Positions 1 through 8,340 of a DNA stretch of 36,288 bases are shown here, in pieces. How positions within the stretch are numbered: position 1 is the stretch's first letter; each line of letters opens with the position of its first letter. Under the pieces are notes generated by a model that made no database searches, was not told the origin of the DNA, and saw nothing but the letters and a program-made list of their open reading frames with translations. Position numbers and translations under genes: made by a program. This DNA is from Promethearchaeota archaeon (GTDB taxonomy: Archaea > Asgardarchaeota > Lokiarchaeia > Sigynarchaeales > SOKP01): positions 1-36,288 of the forward strand of contig JAHPYY010000226.1 in NCBI GenBank assembly GCA_019058515.1. Direction: 5' to 3'.

Positions 1-83
1 GAGTTAATCCCCTTAAGAATAAAGCGGGATGCGTTAGATGCGGAGGATGTTCGAGTTTAAACGAAGCGTACCTAACAATATAA
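1..83 (+). CDS. C-terminal fragment of a cysteine-motif (probably Fe-S) protein, truncated by window start
   Basis: Reading in frame from base 3 gives 26 codons ending at TAA (81-83). They contain the spaced motif CVRCGGC, which resembles the first three cysteines of a 4Fe-4S ferredoxin site (CxxCxxC). The fourth cysteine and the usual following proline are not seen before the stop, so it could be an incomplete cluster site, a zinc site, or the end of a larger iron-sulfur protein. The start lies outside the window. The call rests only on the cysteine spacing and an open frame of this short length can occur by chance. Confidence 0.4.
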   Translation, partial: VNPLKNKAGCVRCGGCSSLNEAYLTI

Positions 84-216
84 TCATAATACTAATTGTA
101 CGATTCTCAATTCTATCTTTCAAAACAAACAATAACTTTTTCCCATCTTCATTCCTTACTAAATTAATCTTAAAATATATTTTGATAAGCATCTTAATTT
201 AAAAGTTGAAAGTAAA

Positions 217-771
217 ATGAAGAAAGTTTTAGTCCTTTACGCAACTAGATACGGTGCTACTGAAGAAGTAGCCCAATTTATAGGAGAAAAACTCGACAGT
301 CAAGGATTTTCGCCAAAAATCGTTAACGCTTCCCAAATCAAGCCTAAGGATTTGTCAGAGTATAAAGATTACGACGGGATTATCTTAGGTTCGAGTATTA
401 AAATCGGAAGATGGAAGAAAGAAATGACGAAGCTAGTAAAAAAAAATAGCAAAATTCTCAACAATAGAAATTTTAAGCTTGGGGCTTATGTGTGTTGTGG
501 TACGGCGAGCGATAAGGAAAAAATCCCTGAAGCAAGAGAAAAATATCTTGAAAAATATTTCTCCGAAAAGAATATTAAGCCTGATTTAATGGATTCATTT
601 GGTGGGGTTATGGATCTTACGGAAGGGTCGAGAATTGGCGGTATGTCAAAAAAAATGATGCAGGCCGCAGCAAAGGATGACCCATCGATAGATCCAGATG
701 GCAAAAATGACGGTAGAGATTGGGACCAAATTGAGAGATTTGTTCAAGAATTCGCGTCTCTTTTGAAATGA
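217..771 (+). CDS. Flavodoxin-domain protein, HemG (protoporphyrinogen oxidase)-like
   Basis: This 184-residue protein starts with a flavodoxin phosphate-binding loop (LYATRYGATEEVA, residues 6-18), where FMN phosphate would bind. It continues with the DGIILGSSIKIGRW segment typical of the flavodoxin_5/HemG group and a YVCCGTAS segment around residues 92-99. The length fits menaquinone-dependent protoporphyrinogen oxidase-like flavodoxins. Family knowledge suggests an FMN electron-transfer or oxidoreductase role in the cytosol. No heme biosynthesis gene lies nearby, so the substrate is open. It appears monocistronic: an A/T-rich TATA-like stretch at 171-180 lies about 40 bases before ATG 217, and the downstream ferredoxin gene is convergent. 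Confidence 0.75.
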   Translation: MKKVLVLYATRYGATEEVAQFIGEKLDSQGFSPKIVNASQIKPKDLSEYKDYDGIILGSSIKIGRWKKEMTKLVKKNSKILNNRNFKLGAYVCCGTASDKEKIPEAREKYLEKYFSEKNIKPDLMDSFGGVMDLTEGSRIGGMSKKMMQAAAKDDPSIDPDGKNDGRDWDQIERFVQEFASLLK

Positions 772-822
772 ACCAATTGGGATTAAATCCTAATTCTATT
801 TTTAAATTATTTTCGTATTTTT

Positions 823-1062
823 TTATCCCCATTCAGTTCTAAACCCCCTTCCACCAGGAGGCCAACTAAAGTCAATCGCATTTTCTAGGCAAACATACCA
901 ACAAGCACTACATTCCATACAATTATTCAAATTTACAATTTTAACTTTCTTATTAACAATCTTATAGCAACTTGCTAAACACACTTTTACACAATCACCA
1001 CATCCGTTACACTTATTCACATCAATCGTGATAAACTCAGATTCCGATTCTTTCCATCGCAC
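823..1062 (-). CDS. fixX: FixX-like ferredoxin with two 4Fe-4S motifs; true start uncertain
   Basis: The protein has two complete cysteine sets: C18, C21, C24, C28 and C48, C51, C54, C58, each CxxCxxCxxxC, predicting two 4Fe-4S clusters. The ending WPPGGRGFRTEWG matches the Gly/aromatic tail seen in FixX ferredoxins that partner FixC/ETF-quinone oxidoreductase-like flavoproteins. It lies directly behind the FixC-like gene on the same strand. The GTG at 1062 is a weak start because AGGAG abuts it. The frame stays open and protein-like upstream (KTYKEFPGVRW) to an amber TAG at 1096-1098. An in-frame ATG lies at 1102-1104, only three bases after the fixC stop, but it is separated from the rest by AGG-TAG. 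A non-ATG start or a mutated third codon are both possible. Confidence 0.75.
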   Translation of the reverse strand: MRWKESESEFITIDVNKCNGCGDCVKVCLASCYKIVNKKVKIVNLNNCMECSACWYVCLENAIDFSWPPGGRGFRTEWG

Positions 1063-1107
1063 TCCTGGGAATTCTTTATAAGTTTTAATAATGTCCTACC
1101 TCATTGA

Positions 1108-2793
1108 TTATGCTTCAAATGTTAAGGGATTAGCCCTTTTTACAAACGATATTAGCTTAATACTTAGTACTTTTGATATTGGTGATAATAACTTAATAAT
1201 CAAGGAGTACTTCGGCTCTATAGCTGGTAAATATTTGGCTATCAAATAGTTAAAAATATCTAATGAATACCTTGATCTTTTCATCAGTTTGATTATTAAA
1301 CGACTGCTAACTAGAAATTTAGCGAAAATCGAAAGCAAATGAACGGAAAATCTAAATGTAAACTGCATAAATTTTGGTTCATTTCGTGGGGAGATATCCC
1401 TTTCTCTTTCTTTAGAAAAGTCGTATCGCTCGAAAAGCCAATTTTGGTAATATCTAAAAAACAATTTAATCCATCGGGAAATTATTGTTGAATCTTTTCG
1501 AAGATATTTTATCGATGTCTTAAGCAGAGGAGTCGTAAAGTGACTTAGAGACCCGATACCCCACCCATTGTGAATATATGCCTTTAAGATTTTTAAATCG
1601 TGAACTTTCTGAGCGATTCGTAAATTAAATCGATTTTTCCCGGATAATGACCATTGAATTATTGGATGAGCTTTAATTTGTCGATCATAGCTTTTTAAAA
1701 AGGATTTTGAAAAATTACTGTTCTCGATGGCTCGTACGGCTACTTCAGCAGCAATTTCAGCGGAAAACCACGCACTTGGAACGCCGTCACACAAATCAGT
1801 GCTTTCTAGGCCTGCCGCATCTCCAATTAAAATTAGCCCGTGGCTATAATTAGGCATACTGCGTAATTTATCGTTTAATCCTACATATATTTCAAAACCT
1901 TGCCAAATTTTTGCGCGTAGTTTAGCTCTGGGAGCGATTTCCTGTTTCCACCACGGAAGTTTGGTGATTATGTTTTTATGATATACTTTAAACAATTTTT
2001 TTAAGTTAGGAACTTTTTTACCGTTTAAGCGCAAGCACTGATCTTGCATAAAATGAATGCTATTTCTGTAAGGCCAAACCATTAATCCATTGCCGTGACC
2101 TAAAGGAGGCGTCATTTTATTCTCGTTCCAACTCCAACAAAATCTTAGCGTATAGCCAAAAATTCTGTCGATGTCTTTCTTATTCATTACATAATCGTAG
2201 GCGTCTGCGAGGGATATTGCTTCTGGTGGGTATTTTTCTCGAATGCCCGCTTTTACTGCTATTAGACCTTGCGAACCCTCGGCATCGATAACAATTTTAC
2301 TCCTTAATATTTCTCCGTATTCTGTTATCACCCCATTTATGTATCCGTTTTCAATATTTAAACCAACCACAGTAGTTGATGTTTTCAATACCACTCCCGA
2401 CTCAAGAGCTTTTTTCACTTCCCACTCGCAGAATGGTTTACAATATGCGTTGTATCCAAATGCTATAACCGGTGAGAATGGTTCGGGGATTTTTAACGAG
2501 TCGTCTATTTCGATGTCCTTTGCATCGACATCATTAATTATATAATTAATAATACCATCTGCGGGTCTTTCAATCGGAGGATTACCATCTCTAATAAAAG
2601 CAGGTCCAAATAAGAATCCGTAAAAAGGTATAGTTAAACCAGAGAGAATTTTCTCTCCAACATTTTCTGATCTTTCTATTAATAGCGTTTTTAATCCTGC
2701 GTCCGCACACAATTTCGCAGCCACAGGACCTCCAAAGCCAGCACCAATGATAATTACATCGTAGCTAATATCCACAGCTAAACAAGTCTCCAA
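1108..2793 (-). CDS. fixC: FixC / geranylgeranyl-reductase-family FAD flavoprotein with C-terminal extension
   Basis: The N-terminus carries an FAD dinucleotide-binding motif (VIIIGAGFGG, residues 13-22) followed by an acidic-ended second strand (LLIERSENVG). A conserved second FAD segment, GLILIGDAAGLESTDLCDG, lies about 60% along. This is the architecture of FixC, ETF-quinone oxidoreductase and geranylgeranyl reductase proteins. The FixX-like ferredoxin immediately downstream favours an electron-transfer role over lipid saturation. At 561 codons it is over 100 residues longer than typical FixC (about 430). The extra C-terminal part is rich in hydrophobic and basic helices and may attach to the membrane. 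The first codon is TTG at 2793; GTG at 2775, giving MDISYDVIIIGAG, is a better-fitting start. It is divergent from the acyl-CoA mutase operon. Confidence 0.8.
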   Translation of the reverse strand: METCLAVDISYDVIIIGAGFGGPVAAKLCADAGLKTLLIERSENVGEKILSGLTIPFYGFLFGPAFIRDGNPPIERPADGIINYIINDVDAKDIEIDDSLKIPEPFSPVIAFGYNAYCKPFCEWEVKKALESGVVLKTSTTVVGLNIENGYINGVITEYGEILRSKIVIDAEGSQGLIAVKAGIREKYPPEAISLADAYDYVMNKKDIDRIFGYTLRFCWSWNENKMTPPLGHGNGLMVWPYRNSIHFMQDQCLRLNGKKVPNLKKLFKVYHKNIITKLPWWKQEIAPRAKLRAKIWQGFEIYVGLNDKLRSMPNYSHGLILIGDAAGLESTDLCDGVPSAWFSAEIAAEVAVRAIENSNFSKSFLKSYDRQIKAHPIIQWSLSGKNRFNLRIAQKVHDLKILKAYIHNGWGIGSLSHFTTPLLKTSIKYLRKDSTIISRWIKLFFRYYQNWLFERYDFSKERERDISPRNEPKFMQFTFRFSVHLLSIFAKFLVSSRLIIKLMKRSRYSLDIFNYLIAKYLPAIEPKYSLIIKLLSPISKVLSIKLISFVKRANPLTFEA

Positions 2794-2930
2794 ATTACAT
2801 TGGAAATAAATTTATTTTATGTTATTTCGTCGTTTTAATTTATTAATCTTCCTATTAATTATCCTAATAAGGATTATCTGGTTTTTACAAAAAAATTATT
2901 AAAGTTATATCGTTATCAAAAATAGTGATT

Positions 2931-2938
2931 TTTAAATA
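2931..2938 (+). promoter_or_regulatory. Candidate TATA box for the acyl-CoA mutase operon
   Basis: TTTAAATA lies 44 bases before the ATG at 2982, in the gap between two divergent genes. With an archaeal transcription start about 25 bases after the box, the leader would be roughly 20 nt. This is assigned by sequence and position only. Confidence 0.4.
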
Positions 2939-2981
2939 TAATTGATTTAAATCATTTTTTAATTACATTTTCCTGTTTATT

Positions 2982-4616
2982 ATGACTGAAATTGATGAAA
3001 CGAAAACTCTAAAACCATCGAAGGGAGATCGGCGTGAAAGATTCCGAAATCTTTCGGATATCGAAATAAAAAAACTATACACCCCAGATGATGTACGAGA
3101 TTTTAACTTCACCATGGATTTAGGAGATCCGGGTAAGTTTCCTTATACGCGCGGAGCCTACTCTAATATGTACCGTGGAAGACTATGGACGATGCGTCAA
3201 TTCGCCGGTTTTGGTACTGCCGAGCAAACGAATCACCGATACAAATTTCTGTTGGAACACGGGCAAACTGGTTTAAGCGTAGCATTTAGTCTTCATACTA
3301 TTTACGGTTACGCTGCTGATGATGATAAAGCGTTAGGAGAGATTGGAAAAGAGGGAGTCTCTATAGATACCTTAAAAGATATGGAAACGCTATTCAAAGG
3401 TATTAATTTATCTAAAATATCGACATCTATGACTATCAACGCTCCAGCTTCAATTCTACTCGCAATGTATATCGCGACGGCAGAAAAACAGGGACATAAC
3501 CCAGATCAACTACGAGGAACTATTCAAAACGATATTTTAAAGGAGTATATTGCGCAAAAATCGTGGATATTTCCCCCAGAACCGTCCATGAGGCTAATTG
3601 TAGACACGATTGAATATTGTACAAAATTCGTTCCTCAGTGGTATACGATTAGTATAAGCGGATATCACATTAGAGAAGCAGGATCTACGGCAGTCCAAGA
3701 ATTAGCGTTTACATTAGCTGATGGATTTGCTTATGTTGAAGCGGCAATGGAAAGAGGATTAAATGTCGACGATTTTGCTCCAAGATTGTCGTTTTTCTTT
3801 AATTCTCACAATAATTTCTTCGAAGAAGTATGCAAGTATCGAGCAGCAAGAAGGATTTGGGCTAAACGGATGAAAAACAAATACGGAGCTAAAAAGCCAG
3901 AGTCTATGAGATTAAGGTTTCACACTCAAACCGCGGGTGTGTCGTTAACCGCTCAAGAACCGGAGAATAACATAGTGAGAGTTACGATCCAAGCTTTGGC
4001 AGCGGTTTTGGGAGGGACTCAATCTTTACATACTAATTCTTACGACGAAGCACTTTGTTTGCCTACCGAAAAAGCCGTAAAGATTGCGTTGAGAACTCAA
4101 CAAATAATTGCTCAAGAATCAGGAGTTGCAGATACTGTTGATCCACTTGGGGGTTCCTATTACATCGAGTGGTTAACAAATAAGATGGAAGAAGAAGCAG
4201 AAACTTACTTCGAGAAAATTGAAGAACTAGGTGGAGTCATTCTTGCTATAAAAGCAAACTTCTTTCAAAAAGAAATTGCGAATGCTTCCTACAAGTACCA
4301 GCAAGAAATCGATAGTTTAGAAAGAACAATAGTTGGTGTTAACGATGTAAAAATGAGAGAGCCATGTACTACTCCCTTGTTAAAAATAGACGAAAAAATC
4401 GCCATTAAACAAGTTGAAAACTTAAACAATGTGAAGAACACTCGTAATAACCAAAAGGTTGAAAAAATTTTAGCAGAGTTAAAAGAAGCGGCCAAGGGAA
4501 CGGAAAATTTAATGCCTTTCATCATTAACGCTGTGAAAGAATACGCGTCTATTGGTGAAATCATGAATGTGTTAAAAGAAGTTTTTGGTATGTATCAAGA
4601 AGATTCTGTATTTTAG
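2982..4616 (+). CDS. icmA: B12-dependent acyl-CoA mutase large subunit, isobutyryl-CoA mutase-type pocket
   Basis: This is the substrate-binding TIM-barrel subunit of the methylmalonyl-CoA mutase superfamily, 544 residues and lacking the B12 domain, which is the next gene. It aligns at a constant offset of 15 to Propionibacterium methylmalonyl-CoA mutase as I recall that sequence: Gln182 matches Gln197 and His229 (ISISGYH) matches His244. The two residues that bind the methylmalonyl carboxylate are replaced. Tyr89 is Phe74 (WTMRQFAGF) and Arg207 is Gln192 (KEYIAQKSW). Phe plus Gln is the published signature of isobutyryl-CoA mutase; 2-hydroxyisobutyryl-CoA mutase has Ile plus Gln. Expected reaction: isobutyryl-CoA to n-butyryl-CoA, reversible, cytosolic. 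The size split (544 and 133 residues) also fits IcmA/IcmB. Automated annotation would probably say methylmalonyl-CoA mutase. Confidence 0.85.
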   Translation: MTEIDETKTLKPSKGDRRERFRNLSDIEIKKLYTPDDVRDFNFTMDLGDPGKFPYTRGAYSNMYRGRLWTMRQFAGFGTAEQTNHRYKFLLEHGQTGLSVAFSLHTIYGYAADDDKALGEIGKEGVSIDTLKDMETLFKGINLSKISTSMTINAPASILLAMYIATAEKQGHNPDQLRGTIQNDILKEYIAQKSWIFPPEPSMRLIVDTIEYCTKFVPQWYTISISGYHIREAGSTAVQELAFTLADGFAYVEAAMERGLNVDDFAPRLSFFFNSHNNFFEEVCKYRAARRIWAKRMKNKYGAKKPESMRLRFHTQTAGVSLTAQEPENNIVRVTIQALAAVLGGTQSLHTNSYDEALCLPTEKAVKIALRTQQIIAQESGVADTVDPLGGSYYIEWLTNKMEEEAETYFEKIEELGGVILAIKANFFQKEIANASYKYQQEIDSLERTIVGVNDVKMREPCTTPLLKIDEKIAIKQVENLNNVKNTRNNQKVEKILAELKEAAKGTENLMPFIINAVKEYASIGEIMNVLKEVFGMYQEDSVF

Positions 4617-4620
4617 GAGG
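4615..4620 (+). promoter_or_regulatory. Shine-Dalgarno AGGAGG for the B12-binding subunit
   Basis: AGGAGG overlaps the TAG stop of the large-subunit gene (4614-4616) and lies 11 bases before ATG 4632. This indicates translational coupling of the two subunits. Confidence 0.6.
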
Positions 4621-4631
4621 AGAAGAGAATA

Positions 4632-5033
4632 ATGGGAAACGATAGAAGGATTAAAGTGCTTGTTTGTAAGCCGGGTTTAGATGGACACGATAGAGGTGCC
4701 AAAGTAATAGCTAGAGCGCTACGTGACGCTGGAATGGAAGTAATTTATACAGGTCTACATCAAACTCCAGATGATGTCGTAAATACGATAATCCAAGAAG
4801 ATCCAGATGCCGTCATGCTAAGTATGCTTTCAGGAGCGCATAACGCCATATGTCCAGTGATCATGGAAAAATTAAAGGAAAATCAAATCGATGACGTATT
4901 AGTAGCCGTAGGCGGGATTATTCCCGACGAGGACAAGGTTGAGCTAGAAAAAATAGGATTAAAGGGTTTTCACGGACCTGGTACGAAATTACAAGATATT
5001 GTTGACTTCGTAAAGAATAATTTGAAGCGATAA
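4632..5033 (+). CDS. icmB: B12-binding small subunit of acyl-CoA mutase
   Basis: This 133-residue protein is a single cobalamin-binding domain. It has the DxHxxG motif (D17-G-H19-D-R-G22), whose histidine ligates cobalt in base-off B12. The SMLSG strand and the VAVGGIIPDED loop that accommodate the nucleotide tail follow. It ends in the FHGPGT segment common to this family. It supplies the cobalamin domain missing from the large subunit next to it, with which it should form the active mutase. The start is fixed by the upstream AGGAGG, and MeaB follows after three bases. Confidence 0.9.
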   Translation: MGNDRRIKVLVCKPGLDGHDRGAKVIARALRDAGMEVIYTGLHQTPDDVVNTIIQEDPDAVMLSMLSGAHNAICPVIMEKLKENQIDDVLVAVGGIIPDEDKVELEKIGLKGFHGPGTKLQDIVDFVKNNLKR

Positions 5034-5036
5034 ACC

Positions 5037-6029
5037 ATGGATTTCGCTGATTTAGTTACCAAGCTTCTAGAGGGTAACACTAGAGCAGCAGCTAGACTAA
5101 TAAGTATCGTTGAAAACAACTTCACCGCTGCTCAGAATATCATTGAACAAATTTATAAACATACTGGAAATGCCTACATCTTAGGAATAACGGGGGCTCC
5201 TGGGAGCGGTAAATCTACTTTTATATCAACTTTAACAAAATTATTTGTCAATGAAGGAAAGAAAATTGGGATTATATGTGTAGATCCGACTAGCCCCTTA
5301 AGTGGAGGAGCCATATTAGGGGATAGAATTAGAATGAAGGAAAACTACTCATTATCTAATGTCTTTATAAGGAGTATGGCCAGTCGTGGACAATTAGGAG
5401 GTCTTGCTAGAGCGACAGAAGACACTATCAAAATACTTGATGCTTTCGGATGTGATATTATCATCGTGGAGACTGTTGGTGTCGGACAGTCTGAAGTTGA
5501 CATTTTTAAATCCGCTCAGACTGTTTTAGTATTATTGGTACCAGGATTAGGTGACGACATTCAAGCGATAAAGGCAGGTATTATGGAAATTACTGATGTA
5601 TTTGTTGTTAACAAAATGGATTTACCAGGCGCCGATAAAAAAGTCTCAGAGATCACCCAAATGCTCGAATTAAATTCGAATTTTGAGTACGATCCCAGCG
5701 ATGTAACCAGCGCTTATTACAAAACAAAATCGTGGACGCCTGAAATAGTTAAAGTTAATTCCAAAACTGGGGAAAATTTCGAAGAATTATTTGAAAAGAT
5801 TGAAAAACACAAGCAATTTCTCAACCAAGAGAAGATCTATTCTAACTACCAAGAGCAGAGAATTAAAAGCGAAACTTTACAAATTCTCAAACACAAGCTC
5901 ACTGAGAAAGTGGAAGATTTGTTGCATTCTAACTCGAAGATTGACCAATACATAAGATTAGTGAGAGAAAAAGATATAAGTCCGTATAAAATGGCGGACT
6001 TAATAATCAAGTTAATTGGTATAGATTAA
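5037..6029 (+). CDS. meaB: MeaB/ArgK-family GTPase chaperone of the B12 mutase
   Basis: This 330-residue G3E-class GTPase has a Walker A loop GAPGSGKS (53-60), the DPTSPLSGGAILGDRIRM block (84-100), the switch ETVGVGQ (145-151) and the NKMD base-specificity motif (192-195). MeaB proteins gate transfer of adenosylcobalamin into the mutase and expel inactivated cofactor. Its location three bases behind the B12 subunit shows it serves this mutase. It is a separate protein here, unlike the fused IcmF enzymes. The C-terminus is a charged helical dimerisation-type arm. The next gene is convergent, ending 25 bases away. Confidence 0.93.
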   Translation: MDFADLVTKLLEGNTRAAARLISIVENNFTAAQNIIEQIYKHTGNAYILGITGAPGSGKSTFISTLTKLFVNEGKKIGIICVDPTSPLSGGAILGDRIRMKENYSLSNVFIRSMASRGQLGGLARATEDTIKILDAFGCDIIIVETVGVGQSEVDIFKSAQTVLVLLVPGLGDDIQAIKAGIMEITDVFVVNKMDLPGADKKVSEITQMLELNSNFEYDPSDVTSAYYKTKSWTPEIVKVNSKTGENFEELFEKIEKHKQFLNQEKIYSNYQEQRIKSETLQILKHKLTEKVEDLLHSNSKIDQYIRLVREKDISPYKMADLIIKLIGID

Positions 6030-6054
6030 AATTTTTTACATTTCTTATTCTAAA

Positions 6055-7170
6055 TTAGTGTTTAAGATTCTCAAGACAAAAGTTTATTCCAGGAAGTACA
6101 TGATATCCAATTCCTAGAATATGAGGCGTTAGTGCGACTGCAGGATCGGAGTAAATTTCAAATTCGTGTGGTATTTTCAGATCTCCTAATAAATCGTGAA
6201 GTCTCTTAGCTCCAACAGCTAGCCCAAATTCGTCGTTTTCTTCGCAATTAATTAATAGGTTTACATCCTTGAAATTCTCGTATGTTTGAGATATTACCGC
6301 GTTTAAATCGTATTTTTGCCAATTTTTGTAAGCTTCTTCATTCATTTCTACGATTTCTTTTTTATCATTAAACTTTACCGTCGGAATCAAGCGATTATCA
6401 TTGGAAAACACTAAATCCAAAGTATCTATAATATCCTGCCAAACAGCATCTCCAAATTCATCCGCCATCTTCTTTCCGACTATTCGTTCAAAAATTGGGA
6501 TTCTTAGCTCCCAGTTTATGAAATCTGCCTCTCCTCCGATACTTCCTGGGCTTAAGGATACGACGGTGTTGAACAACCCGGGATGGTGAAATCCCACATA
6601 CAGCGCTCCATATCCTCCCATTGATCCTCCTAGTAATGCTCGCGATTCTTTCTTGGATATTGTTCGGAAATTGGTGTCAACATAACTAATTACATCTTTC
6701 ACGATATAATCCATGTAATTTCCAGAGTGAGGGGAATTAACATAGAAACTTCCTTTCGTAGAGTTAAGTCCTCTCAGATCTTTTCTGTCACCAAGGGAGT
6801 TAACATGTAAGCTTGCATCTGGCTGAACAAACATGAAGGGTTTGAGTTCCCCTCTAAGTATAAGCTCGTCGAATTTTTCGAATGTCAACATTTTGCCCAT
6901 GTCAAGTTCTTTCTTTATCTTACGCGGAATCATTTCCCAGGGTATCGCTTTATCTTTTGAGTCTTCGTAAGTGACTGTCCATGTACGGTTATTTCCACCA
7001 TATCCGTGAAGAAAATACAGAACGGGAAATCTTTCGTCGTTATCGTAATAATTGGGAGGTAAATAGATGTTTAAATCCCTCTCCACTGGACTATTTAGCG
7101 GGTTGTTTTCTAGCGAAGCGGCTTTAAAGTTTGAAATAAGATATCTATTATCGTTTTCAATTTGTACCAT
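6055..7170 (-). CDS. Putative alpha/beta-hydrolase esterase (esterase D / antigen 85-like)
   Basis: The 371-residue protein has the fold markers of the putative-esterase family (PF00756): an oxyanion-type FLHGYGGNNRTW segment (residues 53-64), and the nucleophile elbow LLGGSMGGYGAL with Ser183 as predicted nucleophile. An acidic stretch (NCEENDEFG) and a late His (PHILGIGYH) are candidates for the rest of the triad. No signal peptide or membrane helix is visible, so it should be cytosolic. The substrate is not inferable; relatives hydrolyse S-formylglutathione, ferulate or siderophore esters. It is convergent with meaB and transcribed alone. ATG 7170 is the first in-frame start and begins MVQIEND. 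Confidence 0.75.
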   Translation of the reverse strand: MVQIENDNRYLISNFKAASLENNPLNSPVERDLNIYLPPNYYDNDERFPVLYFLHGYGGNNRTWTVTYEDSKDKAIPWEMIPRKIKKELDMGKMLTFEKFDELILRGELKPFMFVQPDASLHVNSLGDRKDLRGLNSTKGSFYVNSPHSGNYMDYIVKDVISYVDTNFRTISKKESRALLGGSMGGYGALYVGFHHPGLFNTVVSLSPGSIGGEADFINWELRIPIFERIVGKKMADEFGDAVWQDIIDTLDLVFSNDNRLIPTVKFNDKKEIVEMNEEAYKNWQKYDLNAVISQTYENFKDVNLLINCEENDEFGLAVGAKRLHDLLGDLKIPHEFEIYSDPAVALTPHILGIGYHVLPGINFCLENLKH

Positions 7171-7348
7171 AATTAGGTGTAAGTATTCTATATTTTAAAC
7201 CATTTACATTGGAATAGGATCATATGCCTTTGAAACTACAAGTAGGGTATTTAAGAGTATAATATAAAATATAAGAAGTAGATTTATTAGATTCTCTTAT
7301 CGTTCTTACCATAATTTAAATCGAAGAAGGTGATAAAAGAATAATAAA

Positions 7349-8270
7349 ATGAGCAAGTAGATGCAAAAGTAGCCAAATCGTGTTACTCATTGCTTTTCTC
7401 TCGATACTCTCACTATTATCGTTTATTAATCCAACCTTAGCGATCACTTCCGATAGCTTAATTCCAAGCGATCCCGAATCAATTAACTATTTGGAATACA
7501 ACATTGAGTTCTCACCTGAAACAGAGAACTACGCTTCCATAAGACTGGGAATAACTCTAGCCGAAAGTAGTTCTTCTAGCGATTTAATTGAGGTCGCTAC
7601 AAATTACGAAAATGTTGAGGCTTTAGTTATGAAAAAGAACTACATATATACTTTTTCGAAAGAAAATCGAATCATTGTATTTTCAAACTTGGAAGAGTAC
7701 GACAATTACATAAAAGACACACATATAGACTTTTTAATATACGATGTAAACGCTGAACCTTCCCCTCGCATTAGAATTGACGAGATCGTAGATTTCTCGA
7801 AATATTTCTTGAAGGGAATCTCAGAAGGACTGGCGAAAGTTGACACACCCTTAATGTTTCTAGGCGTCCAAACCATCGAGAATAAATACTTAGGAAATTT
7901 GGAAGTAAATAGATTCCAAATGTTCGATAATTGGGGAACGCAAGGAAGTACTCCAGACGCAGTAGCAAACTGGACATTAAAAGGCGAGGCAGTTTTCGAC
8001 AAATCTTCTGGCGTTTTAGTTTCCAAATCGTTAATGTTAACGAGAGTCGACTTGAAACCAAGGTGAGGATTAGTAGATTCAATCGAAAGTTTCTCTATCA
8101 ATAAAACTTTAGGAAAAGTCAATTCTCGAATAATCTTGAGAGATTATATGGCGTTGCAAACCTCGAATACCATATCGGGAGGACTAGTAATTACGATAAT
8201 AGCGGTAAGCGCATCTTCAATTCTCTTAGTCGTATTTTATTACAAGAAAAGGCTAAGAGTAGTAAAGTAG
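7349..8270 (+). pseudogene. Broken gene for a secreted, C-terminally membrane-anchored protein of unknown function
   Basis: The main open segment runs from GTG 7380 to TGA 8064-8066 and encodes a signal-peptide-like start (LLIAFLSILSLLSFINPTLA) and an extracellular domain with no recognised family. The same frame continues past the TGA for 67 codons to TAG 8268-8270. That part holds a clear membrane helix (LVITIIAVSASSILLVVFYY) and a basic tail (KKRLRVVK), the expected stop-transfer anchor. At the 5' end an ATG (7349) opens ATG-AGC-AAG-TAG, while the main frame reads SRCKSSQ just before the hydrophobic segment. Adding one base after ATG-AGC-AA would give a normal signal peptide N-region. So there are two lesions: a one-base deletion near 7355 and a nonsense TGA. 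Decay, consensus error or stop readthrough are possible. Confidence 0.6.
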
Positions 8271-8288
8271 AGAAGTAGATATAATGAT

Positions 8289-8340
8289 TCTGCTCTGCAA
8301 ACGTTAGAGAGCAGAGGAATGCAAGGGTTGCACCTTTTTA
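8289..8340 (+). terminator. Hairpin followed by T-tract, candidate terminator or structured RNA
   Basis: TCTGCTCT (8289-8296) pairs perfectly with AGAGCAGA (8308-8315) around an 11-nt loop. A small GCAA/TTGC hairpin (8321-8331) and a short T run follow. It lies 18 bases after the end of the broken gene, which fits 3'-end formation. In an AT-rich genome a GC-containing 8-bp stem stands out. Confidence 0.45.

Noticed and set aside
2982..4616. Calling the mutase a 2-hydroxyisobutyryl-CoA mutase
   Set aside because: That enzyme has Ile where this protein has Phe74, and an Asp where this protein has Ala101 by my register; Phe/Gln fits isobutyryl-CoA mutase better.
8064..8066. TGA as selenocysteine in the secreted protein, and likewise at 22145-22147
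   Set aside because: Neither position is in a redox or Cys-like motif, no SECIS-like hairpin was recognised nearby beyond the generic one at 8289, and the bicupin also contains a TAA that Sec insertion cannot explain.
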